Assembly: GCF_014191355.1 (NCBI RefSeq)
Contig: NZ_JACHWM010000011.1
Location: 124,001-188,000 of the forward strand
Origin: Methylobacterium sp. R2-1
Lineage (GTDB): Bacteria; Pseudomonadota; Alphaproteobacteria; Rhizobiales; Beijerinckiaceae
Length of the DNA: 64,000 nucleotides
Reading direction: 5' to 3'
The translations under genes were made by a program, and so were the position numbers. Shown in pieces: positions 54,153 through 63,124 of the stretch. The notes under the pieces are model-generated. The model searched no databases. It was not told where the DNA came from and saw nothing but the letters and a program-made list of their open reading frames with translations. Position 1 is the first letter of the stretch; every line of letters begins with the position of its first letter.

Positions 54153-56201
54153 ATGAAGCGCATATCCCCCGGCGAGGGCTTCATCGTGCCGCCACGCGCC
54201 ACGCGGGTCGCCGCCGCCGAGACGCCAAAAGGTCCGCTTGCCTCATCCCTCGTCGTGTTCGCGATCATCGTCGCGGGCCTGTTTCTCGCGCGCGAGGTGC
54301 TGATCCCCATCGCGATCGCGGTGCTTCTGTCCTTCGTTCTGGGCCCACTGGTGAATTTTTTGCGCCGGCTGCGCCTCGGACGGGCGGTGGCGGTACTCGT
54401 GTCGGTGCTGTTTGCCGCCGGGCTCATCGCGGCGGTCTCCACCGTCATCGGTGTCCAGGTCGCCGAACTCGCGCAGGACGTGCCGCGCTACCAGCGCACC
54501 GTCGAGCGCAAGATCGAGGGGCTGCGTAACGGCTCTCTCGGCCGGACGATGGACTACATCGCCAACATCAACCGAGCGATCCACAAGAGCGGCGAGGACA
54601 ACGCGGAGAGCGCCGAACGGGCCAAACGCGAGCAGTCCGCCCGCGACAGCGCCCGCAAGGCCGAGCCGGAACCGGCCAAGCCCCTGGTGGTGCAGGTGGA
54701 GGAGCGCCGCCCGAGCCCGCTCGAACTTGCCACCACCGTGCTCTCGCCGGTGGCGCAGCCGCTGGCCACCGCCGGCATCGTCATCGTCGTCCTCCTGTTC
54801 ATCCTGATGCAGCGGGAGGATCTGCGCGACCGCCTGATCCGGCTCGCGGGCTCCAGCGACCTCCACCGCACCACCGTGGCGATGGACGACGCGGCCCGGC
54901 GGCTCTCGCGCTACTTCCTGGGCCAGCTCGCCCTCAACACCGCCTTCGGCATCGTCATCGGCGTCGGGCTCTGGATCATCGGCGTGCCGAGTCCCGTGCT
55001 ATGGGGCATCTTCTCGCTCGTCATGCGCTTCGTGCCGTATATCGGCGCCGTTCTCTCGGCGGTGCTACCGATCGCGCTCGCGGCTGCCGTCGATCCGGGC
55101 TGGAGCATGATGCTGGCGACCTTCGCGCTCTTCGTCATCGTCGAGCCGATCGTCGGGCAGATCATCGAGCCGCTGGTCTACGGCCACTCCACCGGCCTCT
55201 CGCCCTTCTCCGTGCTGGTCTCGGCCCTGTTCTGGACCTGGCTGTGGGGACCGGTGGGACTCTTGCTCTCGACGCCGCTCACCGTCTGCCTCGTCGTGCT
55301 CGGGCGCCACGTCGACCGGCTCGAATTCCTCGACGTGCTGTTCAGCAACCGCCCGGCCCTGACCCCGGTCGAGAACTTCTACCAGCGCATGCTCGCCGAC
55401 GACCCCGAGGAGGCCCAGGAGCATGCCGACCTGATCCTGCGGGACTGCTCGCTCTCGGCCTATTACGACGACGTGGTGCTGAGAGGGCTCGAACTCGCCG
55501 CCCGCGACGCCGCCCGCGGCGTGCTCACCCCCGACCAGAAGGACGAGATCCGCGCCTCGATCACGGCGCTGGTGGAGGATCTGGAGACGCGCGAGGATGC
55601 GGTGCCCGATCCGGCCTCCAAAGCCTCTCGCCTGATCACCGACGGAGCGGGCGACGGGGAGAGCGCCTGCAAGAGCGACCCGATCCCCGAGCCCGAACCG
55701 GAAGACCTGCCCGAGGCGTGGCGCGCCGACGGCGCGGTGCTCCTCGTCTCCGGCCGCGGTTTTCTCGACGGTGCGGCCACGGCCATCGCCGATCAGCTTC
55801 TGCGCAAGCGCGGCTTCGGCACGCGGCAGGTGCCCTTCGCCGAGGTCGCGCGGGTGCGCATCGGCGCGTGGGAGCCGGGTCCGGCTCAGGCGGTCTGCGT
55901 GATCTCGCTGGCGCTGTCCGGCGAGCCGACCCATCTGCGCCGCCTCGTCTCGCGGCTGCGCCAGAAGATCGACGCCGTGCCGATCGTCGCCGGGCTCTGG
56001 CGCCTCGACGAGCCGATGCTCGCCGACGAGACGCTTCGGGCCAAGCTCGGGGCGGACGACCACGTCACCTCCCTGCGCGACCTGATCGAGACGATCCTCG
56101 CCATCGCCCGTCACGAGGGTGGCCACGGGGGCGGCCCGGATGCCGCCGAGCGCCGGGATGCAGCCACTCCTCCGCGGCAGGCCTTGCCCGAGCCGGCTTG
56201 A
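54153..56201 (+). CDS. AI-2E-family permease with long cytoplasmic tail
   Basis: A 682-residue protein. Residues about 30-390 form the AI-2E-type transporter domain: paired N-terminal helices, a soluble loop, then RLSRYFLGQLALNTAFGIVIG, FVPYIGAVLSAVLPIALA and EPIVGQIIEPLVYGHSTGLS. Residues about 390-682 are soluble. A Rossmann-like segment (AVLLVSGRGFLDGAATAIADQ, then AVCVISLALSG and VPIVAGLW) is visible but unfamiliar as a module. The family includes exporters of small molecules and Na/H antiporter relatives, so quorum-signal export should not be assumed. A shorter paralogue is at 61081. Confidence 0.85.
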   Translation: MKRISPGEGFIVPPRATRVAAAETPKGPLASSLVVFAIIVAGLFLAREVLIPIAIAVLLSFVLGPLVNFLRRLRLGRAVAVLVSVLFAAGLIAAVSTVIGVQVAELAQDVPRYQRTVERKIEGLRNGSLGRTMDYIANINRAIHKSGEDNAESAERAKREQSARDSARKAEPEPAKPLVVQVEERRPSPLELATTVLSPVAQPLATAGIVIVVLLFILMQREDLRDRLIRLAGSSDLHRTTVAMDDAARRLSRYFLGQLALNTAFGIVIGVGLWIIGVPSPVLWGIFSLVMRFVPYIGAVLSAVLPIALAAAVDPGWSMMLATFALFVIVEPIVGQIIEPLVYGHSTGLSPFSVLVSALFWTWLWGPVGLLLSTPLTVCLVVLGRHVDRLEFLDVLFSNRPALTPVENFYQRMLADDPEEAQEHADLILRDCSLSAYYDDVVLRGLELAARDAARGVLTPDQKDEIRASITALVEDLETREDAVPDPASKASRLITDGAGDGESACKSDPIPEPEPEDLPEAWRADGAVLLVSGRGFLDGAATAIADQLLRKRGFGTRQVPFAEVARVRIGAWEPGPAQAVCVISLALSGEPTHLRRLVSRLRQKIDAVPIVAGLWRLDEPMLADETLRAKLGADDHVTSLRDLIETILAIARHEGGHGGGPDAAERRDAATPPRQALPEPA

Positions 56202-56256
56202 CGGGACGGCCTCCCGGCGTCTTCGTCTCAGTCCGTCAACGGGAGGCTGCCCCTCG

Positions 56257-57048
56257 ATGAGCGTCGTCGATCTCGCCCAGTTCATGGAAGACCTCGCCAC
56301 CCAGTCCGGGGCGGCGATCCTGCCGTTCTTCCGGGCGCATTTCGGGCTGGACGACAAATCCCACGGGACGGGCCGCGCCTTCGACCCCGTCACCGAGGCC
56401 GACCGCGCGGCGGAAGCCGTGATGCGCCGGATGATCAAGGACCGGCTGCCCAGCCACGGCATCCTCGGCGAGGAGTTCGGCTCCGAGCGAGCGGATGCGG
56501 AATGCGTCTGGGTGCTCGACCCGATCGACGGCACCCGCGCCTTCATCAGCGGCCTGCCGACCTGGGGAACCCTGATCGGGCTCACCCATCACGGCGCGGC
56601 GGTGCGCGGGCTGATGCATCAGCCCTATCTCGGCGAGCGCTTCCTCGGCGACGGCAAGACAGCGAGCGTGCGCAGCCCCAAGGGTGAGCGCCGCCTCCAC
56701 ACCCGCCGCGGCGAGGCGCTCGGCGAGGCCATCCTCGCCACCACTGATCCGCGCCTGTTCGCCGACGGCGAGGAGGCCGAGCGCTTCCGGGCGATCGAGG
56801 GAGAGGTAAAGATGTCGCGCTACGGCGCCGACTGCTACGCCTACTGCATGCTGGCGGCGGGTCAGATCGACCTCGTGGTTGAGGCGGGATTGAAGCCCTA
56901 CGACATCGTCGCGCTGATCCCCATCGTCGAGGGCGCGGGCGGGGTCGTAACGAGTTGGGACGGAGGCCCGGCCACCGCCGGCGGCCGGATCATCGCGGCG
57001 GGCGACTCCCGGATGCACGAGGCGGCGCTGAGAATTCTCAACCCGTGA
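56257..57048 (+). CDS. hisN: Histidinol-phosphatase / inositol-monophosphatase family
   Basis: A 263-residue metal-dependent phosphatase. Metal-site motifs are GILGEEFG and WVLDPIDGTRAFISGLPTWG, with AGLKPYDIVALIPIVEGAGG at the C-terminus. This spacing and the TRAFISG segment match HisN-type histidinol-phosphate phosphatases common in this group. A general inositol- or sugar-phosphatase role is the alternative. ATG 56257 follows GGGAGG. It overlaps the convergent hydrolase by 11 bp. Confidence 0.85.
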   Translation: MSVVDLAQFMEDLATQSGAAILPFFRAHFGLDDKSHGTGRAFDPVTEADRAAEAVMRRMIKDRLPSHGILGEEFGSERADAECVWVLDPIDGTRAFISGLPTWGTLIGLTHHGAAVRGLMHQPYLGERFLGDGKTASVRSPKGERRLHTRRGEALGEAILATTDPRLFADGEEAERFRAIEGEVKMSRYGADCYAYCMLAAGQIDLVVEAGLKPYDIVALIPIVEGAGGVVTSWDGGPATAGGRIIAAGDSRMHEAALRILNP

Positions 57049-58021
57049 GCGCCTCAGCCTCCTCGGCGGCGACCCGAGAGGCGTGGCCGGGAATGAAGGC
57101 ATCGAACGCCGCCCAGAAATCGGCGCGGATCGCGTCGCACTCGCTCAGGATCTCGTGACGGGCTCCCGGCAGCACGATCAGGTGCCCGGTCTTCAGCCGG
57201 GCGACGAAGCGCTCGATCGTCGGCGTGCCGCAGACGGGGTCGGCCCCCGCCCCGACGATGAGGCAGGGCGTGCGGATCCGCCGGATCAGGACCGGATCCG
57301 CCAGCCGGCGCATGGCCCTGAAGGCGGAGGCGAGCCAGGCGATGGTCGGATCGCCGACCGCGCCGGCGCCGACTTCGCGGGCCGCGGCCGCGTTGCGGGC
57401 GTAGCGCACCGGATCGGTCGAGAGACGGTTGCCGGGAAACGGCTTCGTCGCAATCGAGACCTTGCTGCCTGAGGGCACGTAGCAACGCCCGAGGCCGAGC
57501 CGGTGCAGGCCCCGCGTGAGCAGCGAGACCGCAGCCGGCCAGCGCACCATGCGGATCGACAGCATCGGCGCGACGGTGACGAACCGCCGGAATGGCAGCC
57601 AGCCCTCGGCCGAGCCGATCAAGGCCACTGCTCCGCCCATGGAATGCGCGAGCCCGAAATACGGCTCGGGCATCATCGGCACGAGCACCGTCTCGGTGAT
57701 CGCCTTGAGATCGAGGCGGTAATCGTCGAAGTGGCGGACATGGCCCTTGTGGGCGTCGCGGACCTGCCGCCCGGAATCGCCCTGGCCGCGCCAGTCGAAG
57801 GCGACCACGCAGAAGCCGCGGGCGCGCAGGTCGGAAATCGTCTCGAAGTACTTTTCGATGAACTCGGCCCGGCCCTGGAGCAGGCAGACCGTGCCCTTCA
57901 CGCTTCGCGTCGTCGGCTGCCATGTCGCGGCCCGCAACGACACGCCGTCCTCGGTCTCGACCGGCACGAGGCGGGCGCCGGGCGGCACCGGGTTGCCGGG
58001 GGTGGGTCTCAGGTTCAGCAC
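57038..58021 (-). CDS. Alpha/beta hydrolase (lysophospholipase-like)
   Basis: About 327 residues with the fold's landmarks: CLLQGRAEFIEKYFETI, FDWRGQGDSGRQ, the nucleophile elbow GLAHSMGGAVAL and a late His in PGARHEIL. It resembles PldB/monoglyceride-lipase proteins. The frame is open to a TTG at 58063, inside a strong hairpin. GTG 58021 is preferred because similarity starts at about LRPTPGNPVPPGA. The start remains uncertain. Confidence 0.78.
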   Translation of the reverse strand: MLNLRPTPGNPVPPGARLVPVETEDGVSLRAATWQPTTRSVKGTVCLLQGRAEFIEKYFETISDLRARGFCVVAFDWRGQGDSGRQVRDAHKGHVRHFDDYRLDLKAITETVLVPMMPEPYFGLAHSMGGAVALIGSAEGWLPFRRFVTVAPMLSIRMVRWPAAVSLLTRGLHRLGLGRCYVPSGSKVSIATKPFPGNRLSTDPVRYARNAAAAREVGAGAVGDPTIAWLASAFRAMRRLADPVLIRRIRTPCLIVGAGADPVCGTPTIERFVARLKTGHLIVLPGARHEILSECDAIRADFWAAFDAFIPGHASRVAAEEAEALTG

Positions 58022-58061
58022 GGCAGGCGCGTCCCGCAAAATTTTTCGCTCAAGCTCACGC

Positions 58062-58095
58062 AAAAACCGCGCAAGCAGACCCTTGCGCGGTTTTT
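58062..58095. terminator. Terminator-like inverted repeat in a divergent promoter region
   Basis: AAAAACCGCGCAAG (58062-58075) and CTTGCGCGGTTTTT (58082-58095) are perfect 14-base complements with T-runs on both strands. It looks like a bidirectional intrinsic terminator, yet it lies between two divergent gene starts. Confidence 0.6.
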
Positions 58096-58117
58096 GGCGC
58101 CCACCAATATCAACACA

Positions 58118-58203
58118 GCGCCGGCCGAGACGGCGGCGCGACGGTCCGGCCCACGGGCGGACCTGAATACACAGAGCATGTTGCTTCTTCTGGAGGATAT
58201 GTG
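58118..58203 (+). promoter_or_regulatory. ROSE-like RNA thermometer of hsp20
   Basis: The hsp20 leader has three successive hairpins. The first is GCGCCG/CGGCGC (58118-58139) and the second GGTCCG/CGGACC (58143-58163). In the third, TTGCTTC (58181-58187) pairs with the Shine-Dalgarno GGAGGA (58192-58197). The last contains the conserved U-Y-G-C-U motif with a G-G opposition in the ribosome-binding site, the hallmark of ROSE elements. Melting at heat-shock temperature would free the site six bases before ATG 58204. Confidence 0.7.
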
Positions 58204-58674
58204 ATGCGTCAGTTCGACCTGGCTCCCCTGTACCGTTCCACCGTCGGTTTCGACCGCCTTTTCGCGGCTCTCGACGGTTTCGTGAGCGCCGAGGCGGCTC
58301 CGACCTATCCCCCCTACAACATCGAGCGCACGGGCGAGAACGTCTACCGCGTCACCGTCGCAGTGGCCGGCTTTACCGAGGCCGACCTGTCGATCGAGGT
58401 GAAGGAGAACGCCCTCACCATCAAGGGCGAGCGCAAGCCCGCCGAAGGCAAGTCTGCCGAGGTGCTCTACCAGGGCATCGCCGCCCGGGCCTTCGAGCGC
58501 CGCTTCCAGCTCGCCGACCACGTTCAGGTTACCGGCGCCGTACTTGAGAATGGCCTCCTTCACGTCGATCTCGTCCGCGAGGTCCCGGAGGCGAAGAAGC
58601 CGCGCCGCATCGAGATCGCCAGCCGGCCATCGAGCCAGCCGGTGATCGAGGGCTCGGTCCAGCAGGCCGCTTAA
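58204..58674 (+). CDS. Small heat shock protein, Hsp20 family
   Basis: A 156-residue protein with an alpha-crystallin domain at about 35-130: YNIERTGENVYRVTVAVAGF, then LSIEVKENALTIKGERK and AFERRFQLADHVQVTGAVLENGLLHVDL. It holds unfolded proteins for DnaK/ClpB. The N-terminus MRQFDLAPLYRSTVGFDRLF is typical of the IbpA-like class A found with ROSE leaders. ATG 58204 follows GGAGGA; an ATGTGA just upstream is a start-stop pair. Confidence 0.93.
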   Translation: MRQFDLAPLYRSTVGFDRLFAALDGFVSAEAAPTYPPYNIERTGENVYRVTVAVAGFTEADLSIEVKENALTIKGERKPAEGKSAEVLYQGIAARAFERRFQLADHVQVTGAVLENGLLHVDLVREVPEAKKPRRIEIASRPSSQPVIEGSVQQAA

Positions 58675-58710
58675 CCGCTCGGCCGCAAGGCTGACGGCCC
58701 CATAGGCGAG

Positions 58711-58740
58711 CGCCCCGGCCGTTGAGGCCCGGGCGTCTTC
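58711..58740 (+). terminator. Hairpin after hsp20
   Basis: CGCCCCGGCC (58711-58720) pairs with GGCCCGGGCG (one mismatch, ending near 58734) and is followed by TCTTC. It is a plausible weak intrinsic terminator. Confidence 0.45.
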
Positions 58741-58763
58741 GTATTGGGTAGTGTATTGGGCTG

Positions 58764-59063
58764 TCAGAAATCGCCGAAGCGGTCGCCGCGGCTCGGCTCG
58801 TAGCAGGTGAAGCCGACGAAGCAGCCTGGTGTGTCGCGGGTCGGCACGAAGGCACGCCGGCCGATCTCCGTCGCTTCGCAGAACGAGCGGTCGCGTACGA
58901 AGCGGTCGAAGGTCGGCCCGCCGGTGCCGAGCACCGCTGCGCCCTGCCGCGTGACCAGGGCCCGGGCCTGGGCGCAGGTGAGGTTCGTGGTGGAGGGGCG
59001 TTGCGCCAGAGCCGGCGAGAGGCCGGCCGTGAGCACGGCCAGTGACACGAGAACGCGTCGCAT
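58764..59063 (-). CDS. Small secreted cysteine-containing protein
   Basis: A 99-residue product with a signal peptide (MRRVLVSLAVLTAGLSPALA). The mature part has four cysteines (LTCAQA, SFCEA, GCFVGFTCYEP), which could form two disulfides in the periplasm. This type of short Cys protein is common in the group and its function is unknown. ATG 59063 starts the signal peptide; ATG 59093 would add ten residues. Confidence 0.6.
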   Translation of the reverse strand: MRRVLVSLAVLTAGLSPALAQRPSTTNLTCAQARALVTRQGAAVLGTGGPTFDRFVRDRSFCEATEIGRRAFVPTRDTPGCFVGFTCYEPSRGDRFGDF

Positions 59064-59108
59064 GGAGGGGGTCCGGCGCGAGGGAGTCTGCATCCTCAAC
59101 CGTGCGGG

Positions 59109-59522
59109 TCACGGATGTATCCCATCGAGTTCCGGCAGCAGGACCACGCTTTCCTGCTCGTTCGGGTCGGTTCGGGCAATGATCGCCGTGCAAGGCTCGG
59201 TCGCACTCGGATTGTAGGGCAGATGCGGCACGCCGGCCGGGATGTAGAAGTACTCGCCGGGCTTCAACTCGGTGTGGTGCTCCAGCCGCGGCCCCCACCA
59301 CGTGCAGGAGGTGCCCGCGAGCGCGTAGATCGCGGTCTCATGGCCCTCGTGCTTGTGGGCCTTGGCCCGGGCACCCGGCGGGATCGTCACCATCTGCAGG
59401 TGGATTCCGGTCGCGCCAACCGATTCCGCCGAAATGCCGGGAGCGTAGGACAGCCCCTGCTTACCGATGAACGTCTCGCCGGGCCGCACCACCCGGCAAA
59501 GTGCAGCGCCGGCGCCGGACAT
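59109..59522 (-). CDS. Cupin-domain protein
   Basis: A 137-residue cupin with a good motif 1 (PPGARAKAHKHEGHETAIY, metal His/Glu) and motif 2 (PGEYFYIPAGVPHLPYN). It is probably a metal-binding enzyme or sensor; the substrate is unknown. It lies four bases after the stop of the HTH gene on the same strand, so the two are likely cotranscribed. Confidence 0.8.
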   Translation of the reverse strand: MSGAGAALCRVVRPGETFIGKQGLSYAPGISAESVGATGIHLQMVTIPPGARAKAHKHEGHETAIYALAGTSCTWWGPRLEHHTELKPGEYFYIPAGVPHLPYNPSATEPCTAIIARTDPNEQESVVLLPELDGIHP

Positions 59523-59526
59523 CGCC

Positions 59527-59958
59527 CTACAGGTCCCCGAACGCGAACTGCCCCTGGGGGGCGGGCTTCTTGGCCGCGCGCGGCGTCTCCTTGCGAACCG
59601 CGGGTTTCGGACGCGGTTTAGGATCGGCGCGCATGCGGGCCTTCGCCCGGTCGCGGGCTACCGCCTCGGGGGCGTGCGGATCGTCGTCGAGCCACTTGCC
59701 GCGCTTGATCACCTCGTTGACGCGGCCCTGGTTCACGCCGACCTTGAAGGCGATCTCCTGCTGGGTCATGCCGGTGGAGGCGTGCAGCTCCAGGATCGCG
59801 CGGGCGAGGTCGGGCGTCATCTTCTGACCCGTGATGCGCCGGGCCGGGCGGATGGTGCGGGTCTGCCGGTCACGCTCGCGCAGGCGCTCCAACAGGGCGA
59901 GCGCCATGTGCATGCCGTGCTCGCGCAGAGCCTCCTCGAATTCCTTCAGCGTCGCCAT
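59527..59958 (-). CDS. Helix-turn-helix protein
   Basis: A 143-residue protein. Residues about 45-95 form an HTH (MTPDLARAILELHASTGMTQ, then IAFKVGVNQGRVNEVIKRG) like those that recognise DNA in resolvase or sigma-4-like proteins. A basic, proline-rich tail follows. ATG 59958 (MATLKEFEEALREHG) was chosen over an upstream Arg-rich extension. It is probably a DNA-binding regulator. Confidence 0.65.
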   Translation of the reverse strand: MATLKEFEEALREHGMHMALALLERLRERDRQTRTIRPARRITGQKMTPDLARAILELHASTGMTQQEIAFKVGVNQGRVNEVIKRGKWLDDDPHAPEAVARDRAKARMRADPKPRPKPAVRKETPRAAKKPAPQGQFAFGDL

Positions 59959-60195
59959 GGCCGGCTCCTCGTCCGGGGAGCGGACGTCCGGCGGGGAAAC
60001 GCCCCGCCCGTGTCCCAAGTTGCCTATCCCCAGCTTGCCGATCAGGAGACGCGCGCGTGGGCGGCGGAGCAAGCGGACGTAAGGTCTCGTCCACCGCAAA
60101 ACGCCACGGCCGCCGGTTGAGAAGCCGCGGCGGGTTAGCGTGTTGGCAGAGCGTCGGCCTGTCGGTTACACCGCGCACCATCGTATCGTGCGGAA

Positions 60196-61074
60196 ATGAC
60201 AGCCATGATCAGCCCCGTCCTTCCCGTCTCCCGCTCCGAGGCGGCGCTGGGTGCGCCCGGCCTCGTCGAGGCGCTGGAGAGCGGCTCGGTCCTCGTCTTC
60301 CGCGATCTCGATTTCCCCTTCGACGCCTTCGAGCAGCGCTTCGTCGAGCGCCCCTTTGCTGACGGCAAGGCCAAGAACGTCTCGATCCGCAACGAGACCG
60401 CCGAACTGCGGGGTGGGGCCGGCAGCGTGGAGGAGCAGGCCCGCCTGCGCGACCTGCTGGTGCGCTACCGCCGCTTTGCGGAAGGTCTGATCGACACCTA
60501 CCTGCCGGCCTATACCGGCAAGGTTTCACTCGCCGGCACCTCCTACCGGCCATTCGACGTCGACAAGCGCAAGCTGAGCTGGCGGCGCGACGACACGCGC
60601 ATGCATGTCGATGCCTTCCCCTCCAACCCGATCGGCGAGCGGCGCATCCTGCGCATCTTCCGCAACATCAACGCCGAGGGTCAGCCGCGGCTGTGGCGGG
60701 TCGGAGAGGATTTCGGCTCGATGGCGGAAAAATTCCTGCCCAAGCTCCCGGGCTATTCCGGCCTCTCGGCGAGCGTGCTGGCCGCGCTCAAGATCACCAA
60801 GGCCAAGCGCTCGGAATACGACCACCTGATGCTGCATCTTCACGACGCCCTGAAGCGCGACCTCGACTATCAGGCCAAGGCACCCCAGGCGGATGTGCGC
60901 TTCCAGCCCGGTGAGACCTGGGTGACCTTCTCCGACCTCGTGATGCACGGCGCCATGGGCGGCCGTTACATGCTGGAGCAGACCGCCTACATCGCGGTCG
61001 CCGATCAGGCCGACCCCGAGAAGAGCCCGCAGCGGATCCTGGCGAGGAAGCTCGGGCGGCCGCTGAAGCACTGA
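60196..61074 (+). CDS. kdoO: Kdo 3-hydroxylase (KdoO)
   Basis: A 292-residue Fe(II)/2-oxoglutarate-dependent oxygenase of the Kdo hydroxylase family, which converts Kdo to Ko in the LPS inner core. The metal motif is in TRMHVDAFPSNP (H-x-D), with the distal His in DLVMHGAMGGRY and Arg after it. FPFDAFEQRFVERPFADGKA at the N-terminus is family-typical. The lipid A acpXL locus begins about 2 kb away, so outer-membrane modification genes are grouped here. Confidence 0.85.
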   Translation: MTAMISPVLPVSRSEAALGAPGLVEALESGSVLVFRDLDFPFDAFEQRFVERPFADGKAKNVSIRNETAELRGGAGSVEEQARLRDLLVRYRRFAEGLIDTYLPAYTGKVSLAGTSYRPFDVDKRKLSWRRDDTRMHVDAFPSNPIGERRILRIFRNINAEGQPRLWRVGEDFGSMAEKFLPKLPGYSGLSASVLAALKITKAKRSEYDHLMLHLHDALKRDLDYQAKAPQADVRFQPGETWVTFSDLVMHGAMGGRYMLEQTAYIAVADQADPEKSPQRILARKLGRPLKH

Positions 61075-61080
61075 GAGGGG

Positions 61081-62160
61081 TCACGCCGGCTCCTGCGGCC
61101 CCTCCGTCAACTCCCGCCACAGCAGGATCAGCGCGGCCATCACCGCCGGACCGACGAACAGCCCGAGCAGGCCGAAGGTCTCGACCCCACCCAGGATGCC
61201 CAGCAGCACCCAAAGGAAGGGCAGGCGGGTGGTGCCGCCGATCAGCACCGGGCGCACGAAGTGGTCGGCGACGAAGGTGACGACGAAGCCTGCCGCCAGC
61301 ACGATCACGGCGGGGACGACCGCGCCGCTCGTCAGCAGCAGCACGGCGGCGAGGCCGAAGGCCAACGGCGCGCCGAAGGGAATCATCGCGGCGACCGCGG
61401 TGAGCGCCCCGAACAGCACCGGGTGCGGCACCCCGGCGAAGGCGTAGACGATCCCGAGCAGGAAGCCCTCGCCGATCCCGACGAGAACGAGCCCGTCCAC
61501 GGTGCCGTGGACGGAGGCCACCATCTGGCGCGCCACCCGCTCGCCATGCGGCCCGAACAGGCGGTGGCTCGCCCGGAGCGACTGGGCCACCACGGTATCG
61601 CCCTCGCGGAACAGGAAGAACAGCGCCAGCAGGCAGAAGCCGAACAGCACCACCCGGTGCAACAGCCCTGCCCCGAGGGTGCGGGTGAGGTCGCGGTTCG
61701 AGGTGGTGTTGAGCCGCTCGGTCAATTCATGCGCCAGCCCTGCATGGGCGAGGTGGGCGTTCCACCACTCGGTGACAGCCGCAGCGCCGTAGGGCAGGCG
61801 GGCGACGAAGTCCGGCACCGGGATGCCGTTGCGCTCGGCCTCGCGGGCATAGGCCAGCAGGTCGTGCGCCTCACGGCCCGCCTCGACCGCGAGCACGGCG
61901 ATGGGCAACAGCAGAACCAGGGCGACGAGACCGGTGAAGACGGCCGGCCAGAGGATGTTGTGCCGCCCCGGCGGGAAGCGGCGGCGCACACGAACGAAGA
62001 GCGGCCAGAGGGCGATGGCGAGCACCACCGCCCAGATCAGGGCCCGCAGGAAGCCCGACAGGATGGTGAGACCCAGCGCCAGCAGCCCGCCAACGAGGAG
62101 GGCGCGCATCACCCTCTGGCTGCGGGCGGCCTCAAGCTTCGACTCATCGCTACCAGACAT
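61081..62160 (-). CDS. AI-2E-family permease
   Basis: A 359-residue polytopic membrane protein of the AI-2E transporter family, of usual length (compare the 682-residue paralogue at 54153). Signature segments are IWAVVLAIALWPLFVRVRR, VLVGIGEGFLLGIVYAFAGVP and DHFVRPVLIGGTTRLPFLWV. The substrate is unknown. It converges on kdoO with six bases between the stops. Confidence 0.88.
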   Translation of the reverse strand: MSGSDESKLEAARSQRVMRALLVGGLLALGLTILSGFLRALIWAVVLAIALWPLFVRVRRRFPPGRHNILWPAVFTGLVALVLLLPIAVLAVEAGREAHDLLAYAREAERNGIPVPDFVARLPYGAAAVTEWWNAHLAHAGLAHELTERLNTTSNRDLTRTLGAGLLHRVVLFGFCLLALFFLFREGDTVVAQSLRASHRLFGPHGERVARQMVASVHGTVDGLVLVGIGEGFLLGIVYAFAGVPHPVLFGALTAVAAMIPFGAPLAFGLAAVLLLTSGAVVPAVIVLAAGFVVTFVADHFVRPVLIGGTTRLPFLWVLLGILGGVETFGLLGLFVGPAVMAALILLWRELTEGPQEPA

Positions 62161-62396
62161 CGCTGCTTCGCTCCGTTCCGCCGCCGGGGCGGCGCGGGCA
62201 ACCTATGGCGATTAGGGCCGCAATCCAGAGCCGGCGTCAGGCCGTGCGGTCGCGCGGGCTGCCGGGACCACGCCCGCACAAATCGGAACGAACTGCGAAC
62301 AAAGGCTTGACCTCGCCAGCGCTCGGAAGCACTGTTCATGGAACGTTCCCGGACGATTCGCTGTCCTTACCGCGGCGAGCGAGGCAGGAGGCTTCC

Positions 62397-62885
62397 ATGA
62401 TCGAGATCGGCTTCGACGACGACATGCTCGACCAGCCGGCTCCTGCAGCGCAGACCCGATCCCCGGACCGAGACTGGCGCATCCTCGACGACGGTGTCGA
62501 ACACCCGGCGAGTGGTTATTTCATCGCCCGCGAGGAAATCGCCAGCCGTCGCGGCGACGGCCTTTGGACCTGGCCGATGCAGCTCGCCGAAAAGGCGTGG
62601 TGCGCACCGCTCGGTTTCCGGCGGGTCTTCCTGGCCGCCCTTGACCGCTACGGCGTGGCGGCGGATGCGGATCTCGCCCGCTCCTTCGCTCTCGGCTTCG
62701 GCATCCAGGATGCGGGGCAGCGGCACAACGATCGCTTCGTGGCGCTCGGCGAGCTGGTGCGCCCGCGCACGCCGGAGCGCAAGCGGTCGCTGCCCGCCGA
62801 GGGGCGCCGGACCGGCCGGGAGCGCCCGCGACAGGGCGGTGACACCCGCACGGCGGCGCTCGACCTCAGCCGCTCGGCCGGCTGA
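62397..62885 (+). CDS. Hypothetical protein
   Basis: A 162-residue soluble protein with an acidic start (MIEIGFDDDMLDQPAP) and a conserved-looking middle, GYFIAREEIASRRGDGLWTW, then MQLAEKAWCAPLGFRRVFLAA. The Arg-rich tail (RTPERKRSLPAEGRRTGRER) looks disordered. I do not recognise a family. ATG 62397 has AGGAGG upstream. The 239 bases to acpXL hold no gene I can support. Confidence 0.55.
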   Translation: MIEIGFDDDMLDQPAPAAQTRSPDRDWRILDDGVEHPASGYFIAREEIASRRGDGLWTWPMQLAEKAWCAPLGFRRVFLAALDRYGVAADADLARSFALGFGIQDAGQRHNDRFVALGELVRPRTPERKRSLPAEGRRTGRERPRQGGDTRTAALDLSRSAG

Positions 62886-63124
62886 GGAAGAGCAGGCAAG
62901 GCTGCGCAGGCGGCGTCCGCACGGGAAAGCCGGCTGCAGCTCGGCGCGACGCCCGAGGTTGCCCGCGCTCCACCGCTTCGTGTAAGGGGTCGCGATCTTT
63001 TCAGAAGCGCCATCGGGAACCGGCGGCGAAGCGGGGCCGCAGACCGGCTCGGGCGCCATGGGGGCGTGCCGCGTGAGGGGTCGGCGACGCCGGACATGAA
63101 GAATCGAGAAAGCGGCCAGCCCTA

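Noticed and set aside
57038..58063. Hydrolase start at TTG 58063
   Set aside because: It lies inside a terminator-like palindrome and the added residues show no similarity.
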